Below the pieces are notes generated by a model. It was not told where the DNA came from and ran no database searches. It saw only the letters and a list, made by a program, of their open reading frames with translations. Source: Parelaphostrongylus tenuis (lineage: Eukaryota; Nematoda; Chromadorea; Rhabditida; Metastrongylidae). From it: a stretch of DNA of 64,000 nucleotides. Of this stretch, positions 56,761 to 64,000 are shown one piece after another. Position numbers and translations under genes: made by a program. Within the stretch, counting starts at the first letter, position 1. The number at the start of each line of letters is the position of its first letter. The stretch is taken from assembly GCA_019055375.1 (NCBI GenBank), contig JAHQIW010000200.1, positions 62,001 through 126,000 on the forward strand, read 5' to 3'.

Positions 56761-57941
56761 CTGTCCGAGGGAGCTGACACCGCTGTCGACACTCTGAAGG
56801 GACGAACGGTCCGAGATGGCGGCGGTGCGCTTGATTCTCGCCTGCACGTCTGCGCATCCGGGAATTGCCGGAAGTCGACCACGCATCTCCTAAATACCAT
56901 TCCCATTAAGATTCCATTTCATCAGAACACGATATAAATATTTTTGAAATGATCGATCTACAGAGCTTCAAAGTATTTTGCATTGTTAAAAGCACCTACC
57001 CAACTTCAAGATTTCCAAAACGTCATAAAATCATCCTCTTTCATCAACGTGGAAAGCATATAGATACATGGTCGTGGAAGAAACAAAAACGAAATTGTCA
57101 CAAAGAATGAAAGGCTGAAGCTTTTGACACTGATCAGTCTCTGGGGGCTGCGTCATGCGCTCGACTTCATCAAGCATCGTTTGAGGTGATTCAATACCCT
57201 TCCCTAGCGACTTGTGGTAGCCTACCGACATACAGAGTCAGCGCCGCTATCCTCACAGACAATTCTGGGACCTGACCTTGAGCGATGGAAGACTTGGTGA
57301 GCCTCAAATGCGAGATCGAACCATCGATTACGTGCATTGCACGGTATCCTCTAACACTGTGTCACACTCGGCGGAAACGGTACGGGTGCAAAATAGCAGT
57401 AATAGGCTTCCTCAATCAAATAATCGTCAAGGAAGGATGAGCCAGCCATATTAGACGTTTTATGATCATTGAGATGAAAACCTTTTTTTCAAATTTTGAA
57501 GTTTTTCTTCCTAAAACTAGTTCTATATGTAATACGTGATGTTGAATTATTCTAGTATTGAATGAAGTATTCCACGCTGTACCAGAATGTACATCTTTTC
57601 AAGCACGTTTTCCATATGATATTACTGATGTTAATCGAACTACTGCTTCGCCAAAAAAAATTTCATTCGCTTGTTACCATTCATCTACAAGTAGCAAATT
57701 GGCTCACCTGCATTAGTTTCATGTGTTTAGTGCGTAATGCTTCGAGTTGTATCATACCCTGTCGACATGCCTCCAAACGAGCTCGAATCTTCACGTCTCC
57801 ATCAATCACAAGCTTATCGTCTACAGACACTTTATCATCGACGTCACGAAAATCGACCGTAATGTCACCATAGTCCCGAGGTGGCGGTTCCGGAGGCGGA
57901 CTGGCACCTTCCGGTACCGAGCTCGCCACACTCATATGAGT
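56761..57941 (-). CDS. Ser/Pro-rich protein gene, 5' exons
   Basis: First exon 57941-57708: a CTTTTTTTAG acceptor six bases before the ATG at 57935 fits leader trans-splicing. It encodes a Pro-rich start (GASPPPEPPPRD), an acidic stretch (DFRDVDDKVSVDDK) and a helix likely to form a coiled coil (ARLEACRQGMIQLEALRTKH), then a GTGAGC donor. Second exon 56889-56761 joins in phase 0 and adds GRLPAIPGCADVQARIKR and SLQSVDSGVSSLGQ before GTAATG. Both have clean splice sites and no stops. They probably lead into the 3' exons at 48426-51957. Family not recognised. Confidence 0.6.
57110..57375 (-). repeat. tRNA-headed SINE S1, diverged
   Basis: Contains GAAGCTTTTGACACTGATCAG, CGACTTCATCAAGCATCG, CCGCTATCCTCACAGACAA and a head ending CACTGTGTCACACTCG. 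Lies in the first intron of the Ser/Pro-rich gene. Confidence 0.65.
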
Positions 57942-57999
57942 CTAAAAAAGGTGAATGTGCCCACGATAGGATTGAAGGTTTGAAGGACGATAGGTGAAA

Positions 58000-60900
58000 G
58001 AAGATACAACAACGAATGTTCTCCTTAGAAGAGTGAGAAGTGGCACAAATAGATTTACTAATGACCATAGCACTATTCCTTTAATATGATGAAGTTCCTT
58101 CTTTGCAAGTTCATTTGCACAATAGTTCTAAAACTCAAAAAACTACCGATAATTAAAAAAAACATTCAATATGACATGAGTTCAAAAAAGTTTTTCTAAG
58201 CATCGACATAGATGTCGAACTGCTTATAGCTATGCCTGTCACTGCACCTCTTTAGCTAGGTGTGAAATAGCAGCCAATAAATTGTAGTTTCATAAATGCG
58301 TGTTCCTTGAAACATCCTCAATCATAGAAATTGGAATCGAACATATAAAGGTGACTGATGGTGAATTAAATGGTTTAGTGGCGATTAGAAACCGTAATAA
58401 ATTCTTCTAACTACAATAAGGAAAAAATATCTTTTGTAACGAACAAGTGATCTAGTTTACAAATATATAAAGAAAATAAAACGCAAAAATAGAAAGGTGG
58501 AGTAGAAAAGTAAGCCTTCCTTACAATATCTGTGATAGAAATGATACACGTGAAAGCATGAAGAGGTGACAAATGTTGTTAGTTCAGTATATCTATCCAG
58601 GTTATTATAACCTGGTGTGTATCCTTTATCCCGTTAGAGAGCGAATTAAACAGGAAGCACTAAAGTTTTTCCTCTTTCAAAATAAAGCTGTCCAATGGAT
58701 CTTGCATAAAATAAGGAGTGCCAAAGTTATCACACGAAGGAATATTTCTATCAGTTCTGAAGTAGGTTATTCCTGAGTAGATGGCTGAAGTTTGGCAGTT
58801 GGTACTGGATATAGAGGCCGAATACCTTGTCAGGGGCAGCTGAAGTAGACCAATGGCTTACTTATTGGAGACGACAGCAGTTGGCTTAAATACTTCGCAA
58901 TAGCATCATTACCTTTCTCTGGTAGAATCCACTCATTGAAAAACAATGTTTATATCCGAAGCAGGCCGACATATTTGAAACAGTAATATAATTTCTGGAG
59001 CCAGTTCGTAGTCGCCGCTTCTGTGCCTTTGAAAAATTCGTTAGCAAATTCTAGTTAGGATGATTGATTTACCTACAACCTTGCTGCATCATCGATTATA
59101 AATTATCGAGATATTGCAATTTGTAATCCTATCCCGTCTTAAAAAAGGACTTAAGAAAATAAATGACGACATTTCCATCGCAAATAAATAGTATTATGCT
59201 TGTGAAGGACAATAACGCAACCGAGCGTGGCACGTTCTAATAAGATCATTACAAAGAGAAAACTCCATTGCAAAGCGGTTGAACAACCATTGCATACCTT
59301 TCAGCCAAAAACTGTGATTTGAAGATTAGATAGAAAATATGTTATGGTTTTAATGTGTCGTCTGAACAAAAGGAAGCGACCGGCGCCAACGTCCCGTCAG
59401 CGATGAATGGAATTTCTACCGATGAACCTATTCGATTGGAATGATGATTTACGAGCGTGATACTGCTAGCCTAAAAGTCAAAAGTAAGACATATAAGGAG
59501 AAAAATGCAGAAACTGTGGCTTACGAAAATTAGTTATGAAATATGATACTCACAGAATGAGGGGCAGAACAGTAACCATTACATACTCTTCCGCTTAGTT
59601 GTTTTCTGTGCCACTATTCTTATGTTAAGTTAAAACGATAAAAAACAGAGACCGGATATGCATGCATCTTTTACACAACACCGGAAGCTAACAAACAATC
59701 AACAGACACTCAAAGACGCGGCTCTCAAGTGCCGCGAATACTGGACAAATACTCAAGGTTGGTTGATCAGGCGATGGTCAGTCGACGAAAAAATAAGCAA
59801 CTCTACAATGGCTGGTGATCACCGATATGTAATGAAAAGCAAGAAAATCCCTACAATATTAAAGATTATTGTGAGCAATCAACATATACGATCTAAAATG
59901 TGAAATCTCTTAGTCCTACTCAATCCAAAAAATCCCTTCAGTTCATATCTTCACCGCAATATTCACTTAAAATATCTAAGATCAAGCCTCAGAGTAAACA
60001 TTGAGAATTATTGCCCAACTTACCAGAAAACCCGCGGTAGAGTGCCACCCAAGATATTTGTTGATGGGGAGGCTGTGCGGTCACATGTGGCTTGCTGTAA
60101 TTTCGCTATACATTGACAAATCGCTTTTTCGCCAAAAGATTCCAACGATTCAAAGGTCAAAGATCTCATCATTTGGTAATATACCTCATTGGTTTTTAGC
60201 GTGAAAATGCCGCCTAAAACTATTTCCAAGAGATAAATGTTCATCAATGAGCTGCCTCATCAAAAAAATACTAGTACCCTCTTTTGTCAGCATATACTAC
60301 ATCGTTACTTTCTAGCAACCTTAACTACAGTAGGTAAACCTTATAAAAACTAAAACTTCCCCAACATTATTCTTGCCAAGAAACCTTATATTATTCAGAG
60401 GAGAGACGCAAAGGAAAGGAAATACTATCGAAGAAACGTATGTTTGACAAGAACGCTCAGATTATAATTTTTTTCTGCGATGATATACCGATAACTTCTT
60501 TTTTACCCTTCGAATCTACTCAGTCGCCAAAGTGGAACGAAACGGAAATGCTCTTCTTTCCCCTCGTTCGTAGCTTTTGTCCTCTTGGTCGTCTTGGAAA
60601 AAACAACAAATAAGGACGATAGCGTGCACGAACTGCAAATTTTTCCATCAACTGCAAATTCTTCCATGGTAGAGTATTTGGACATCACAGTAAATTGCCA
60701 TCTCAATTCTGATGGTCTCTATCGCCTTCATCAACTGACAAGATGACGCCTTTCACATTCTAGTTTCTGCAAGTCATTTTTCTCTCACAAACTCTTTCTG
60801 TAGGTTTCTTGCTTTTGATGCGACTTTTCCAGTTACACAATGAACTCGTTTATACATCAGTGGAAAAATAAGAGAGGAGAAAAGATTTTAACTGCTTCTT

Positions 60901-62030
60901 CATATCCTCCAATTTTCCAAGTGCACATTCTTTCACTTGAATAGCTTTCTATAAAACGACGTAAAGAATTTGAGCTGTCGAATAAACAAATCATTGGAAA
61001 AATGAAACGATGGGATTCCACCTGGGTGAAGGCGTTGTTAATTTTGAGCAAAACAATTTTTTTTCAAAAATACAGCAGTGATGCGGAGTTATTTTACTGT
61101 GGGTTACGGTAGAGAAGACGTTTAAAAAACATTGATGGGCTTGTTTCAAATCATACTATGACTGTCCCATTAGCATACGGCAGGACCCTGCATAAATTGT
61201 ATTTGAATCCAAAACCCAGCTGAATGATCTTCATTTACTGGGTTAGCCGTTTTCATTGTTGTTGACAGTCAGCTACGGTTAAGTGCTCCCGACTATTGTC
61301 GTATAGATTCTAGTTCACAAGCAGATAGATCATACCATTAATTTGAAAGAATGGCAACCCAATTCTGACACGGAGATACTACTAAAAAATCAGATCAAGG
61401 CTCACTATTCTTAGCAGAAAACTGTTAACACAAGATTTTATATTCCGTTGAAATCTATTATGAACAAAAATCTATGGTCATTCGTTTAACGTGGCTGATT
61501 TCAGAATGAAAGATTCACTATGAAAAAATTGATTACGGAGTTTGAGAACTAAAAAATTGAGCGATAAATATAGAATAAGAACAACTCAAATGATTGAGTA
61601 GTTGTTAATAAAGCCTTTTCTGATGTGAAACCTAAAGGGATATCTGCGCTGAGCCAACTAGCTGGGAGGAAATGACCACTTCGACCTACTTTTTCTACGT
61701 CGTTCCATTAAGGTTTACTTATCTCTGTTATATGAAATCAACGTACATTAGTTTTGGCTAATTCACTTATTATCCTGTTTAGATATGTTGATACAGCGGT
61801 TTATTTGCTCACACAAGAATACAAGTAGTTTTCGTAGTAGCAGCATCATCATTCGACATAAGATAGGAACGAGAAGCAAAGTTTAAATGTGATCCTCAAC
61901 ACATCCACGAAGAATTTTTTTTTCAAAAAATATCATTTTTATAGAAAAAATCCAATTCATTGATTTGAAGTTTTTATTGAGAATATCCATGCATATGTTC
62001 AGCTACGGAGGCAGAGTAGACAATCGCATA
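58000..62030. other. Upstream region without clear genes
   Basis: AT-rich sequence upstream of the leader-proximal exon of the Ser/Pro-rich gene. It holds only short frames (for example near 59658 and 60503) with no splice support. It would contain the promoter of that gene, but no defined element could be pointed to. Confidence 0.35.
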
Positions 62031-62039
62031 AATAAAGCA

Positions 62040-62300
62040 AATGGGAGGCATCATGGCCGAGTGGCTGTTTTGCTTGTTGCAGCCCGCGTGGAGCCAAGCT
62101 CCACCCCTAACATTCTCCGGCAGTTAACAAGAGAAAGCCCTACGGAACGCTACAGCCAGGCTATCCTCGAGATTGCAAGGAGACTTGATCGACCAGTATT
62201 CTAGGTCAGTCAAGAAGAAGACTATCAACGAATCGAATGCTAGAAGTATTGGAATCCGCACAATAAAAAAAATTGTGATGACGGATCGTGCAAAATAAAT
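62040..62300 (+). repeat. SINE-like repeat S3
   Basis: GCCCGCGTGGAGCCAAGCTC, CCCTACGGAACGCTACAGCCAG, CTTGATCGACCAGTATTCTA, GAATCGAATGCTAGAAGTA and TGTGATGACGGATC. Third copy of the family, in the same orientation as the other two. Confidence 0.65.
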
Positions 62301-63499
62301 AAATAATTGAAGCAAGTTAGATAATAAGCAAAAAATAGATAGATTTGAAGAAAATTAGTCACGTATAAAATTAAAATTGGTGAAATGAAGGTGTAAAGAT
62401 TGGAACAGGATTTTCCGGTACTACTAACGTGGAGAATATTGCGAAATACTGTGAGAGGAACGTGTATAAGGCGAACAAAAACTATTCAAAATAAGAAGAC
62501 AATGAAATTAGAAGAAAAATTGGGTTTTCCTACGACGAAATATAGAATGAAGCAGTATAAGCGCTCAAAAGGTCTTATATATTCATAACGAGATCTTTGA
62601 AATGAATGCTGTTGTTCAACAGCTTTCACTTGTGTGATATGCCAGAAGCCGATTATGAGCGAGCTACGAGGCGCGCCCCTAAATGGAGACCTTACGGGTG
62701 GGTAGCGGAATTAGATCTTGCCCAGAAGCTACCGTATACTAAATTTGCACAACGAAGACGTTGTTGGATTAAGAAGACAAACTCTTTGTTTTTCGTGTTT
62801 GCGTATGCACTCCTATCTCCCAACTATACGTAGACATATGTGCTCATGTTGATTCAGTCACTATCCTACTAGTCAAATGGCTGAAAAGCTTAGAAAAGAT
62901 TCTGGGAACGCCTTCAGTGAACAAATTCCAGAGAAGCCTCAGTGAAATTACACGGTTACGCTTTTCCATGGATTCTTGTGTGCTTTTCTAACGACCAATA
63001 AAAGCGAATAGAGCCCTTAACTGCTGTCACGAACAGGTGGATGATTCGATGATTAACAGGACTATAGACGATAAAGGGAAAGGGTTATGCTGCAGAAAAC
63101 GAGAAAAAGTGAATTGTGTGTGGGCGAGAAAAATTTAGCCAGACATTATGATGATGATGAAATCCGACGAACTACATCAGAGTCTGGGTAAGCGAGATTG
63201 TGGGTGTGTGGGGTTAACACCGTTGACGAAGTTAGCGTTAGGGGACGGCGACTGCATATTTACATAAGGGTATAGCTGCCAGTAAACTTCTATGCCTCAC
63301 CTCATTTAGGTAAATACGGAGTCATTACCTATTGTTAGGAAAGCAGGGTACTATTAAGATGGCACCGGAATTTACACAGTTAGACGACTTTTTAGGGGTT
63401 AGTCAAACTAGGCCAAAGCTCAAAAAAAGGAAAAGGTTCGCATCAATCTCATTTGATTTTTGTCTACAACCACTTTCGCAATGACTTACCTCCGTACTT

Positions 63500-63506
<7 letters not shown>

Positions 63507-63539
<33 letters not shown>

Positions 63540-63545
63540 CTCTCT
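63507..63545. repeat. (TC)n microsatellite
   Basis: About 19 CT units with one G interruption near the end. Lies about 120 bases before the ATG of the small ORF at 63667. Confidence 0.9.
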
Positions 63546-63666
63546 GATCCTCTCGCTTACTCCACTCACTCACTCTATGAATTGATAAATATCAACTTAT
63601 AGAAAACCAATAGCAATTGAGGAACGTGACAATAGTAATCTGTCGAGGAAACTGACCACCGGTTGA

Positions 63667-63909
63667 ATGACGGCCGATGAAGGGGCCAAATTCACAGCTG
63701 CGCGGTTAGTGCACGCGAGAAATAGTACGGTTTCCGGCGAGGAGAAGACATTTAAGCATGTAGAAAACATGACGATAACGGAGAGGCGAGACATAACGGC
63801 GGGAGACCGCCTTGATCGTATCTCTAGATACGATGTGAAATTCCTAAAATCGAGGATGAACGATGATGATTTCAACGGAAATCAGACGATTTACACACGA
63901 AGGGAATGA
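63667..63909 (+). CDS. Small hydrophilic ORF, 80 codons
   Basis: ATG to TGA with strongly polar, Arg/Asp/Thr-rich content (TITERRDITAGDRLDRISRY, MNDDDFNGN). No signal peptide or known domain. Base composition is more balanced than the flanks. The minus strand is also open over the same span, but its translation is hydrophobic and less protein-like. Could be a short gene or a first exon read past its donor. Confidence 0.35.
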   Translation: MTADEGAKFTAARLVHARNSTVSGEEKTFKHVENMTITERRDITAGDRLDRISRYDVKFLKSRMNDDDFNGNQTIYTRRE

Positions 63910-64000
63910 ATTCAGTCAGCAGCAGTGCTCGAAGGAATTTCATTGATGTCAACTGCATTTTAACCCGGCGTAATCTAGTAGATATTTAGAATTTTTCGCA

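Overview
This is nuclear DNA from an animal, most likely a clade V strongylid nematode of the hookworm type. The evidence is AT-rich sequence, nematode TTTCAG 3' splice sites, genes stretched by repeat-filled introns, many tRNA-headed SINEs, mariner and RTE-like LINE remnants, and two recognisable genes split into short exons. There are no prokaryotic operons, rRNAs, CRISPR arrays or intact tRNA genes. The genus is inference.

Layout. 0-3 kb: loose candidate exons and a SINE. 3.2-3.6 kb: a Penelope-like repeat with a hammerhead-like motif and a perfect 63-bp inverted arm. 4.2-10.7 kb, minus strand: an ARL13-type ciliary small GTPase gene; its second intron carries an opposite-strand 187-codon single-exon ORF followed by an A10 tract. 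12.5-13.1 kb: mariner remnant. 17.6-19.4 kb, plus strand: phase-consistent exons of an unidentified one-TM protein. 20.2-23.9 kb, minus strand: looser exons of another gene. 26.0-27.1 kb: a composite of inverted and tandem hammerhead-ribozyme repeats with a SINE inserted in it. 27.4-35.9 kb, plus strand: thymidylate synthase in eight exons, with introns full of SINEs, a mariner fragment, a 0.67-kb foldback, TA microsatellites and a MITE. 36.6-43.5 kb: decayed LINE and mariner pieces. 48.4-57.9 kb, minus strand: a Ser/Pro-rich protein gene, with hammerhead repeats again in an intron. 58-64 kb: mostly repeats, plus one small ORF.

The most interesting system is a set of short self-cleaving-ribozyme repeats. 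Family 1 (about 26, 27, 7.1, 49.7 and 50 kb) is a type I hammerhead with stem I, an internal loop, the CUGANGA core, a three-bp stem II, GAAA and a tiny stem III. One copy (26958-27020) keeps every core residue. Family 2 (3.4, 16.3, 47.2 and 50.9 kb) looks like the hammerhead of Penelope-like elements. In both families a partial or inverted copy ends within a base or two of the predicted cleavage site, as expected if self-cleaved RNA was the template for insertion.

Two otherwise intact genes each show one single-base frame break (thymidylate synthase near 27480; ARL13 at the C run 9167-9170). With correct splice phases on both sides, assembly indels are likelier than two pseudogenes. Exon limits were read by eye from splice consensus, phase and family similarity. 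Entries with confidence below 0.5 are candidates only.
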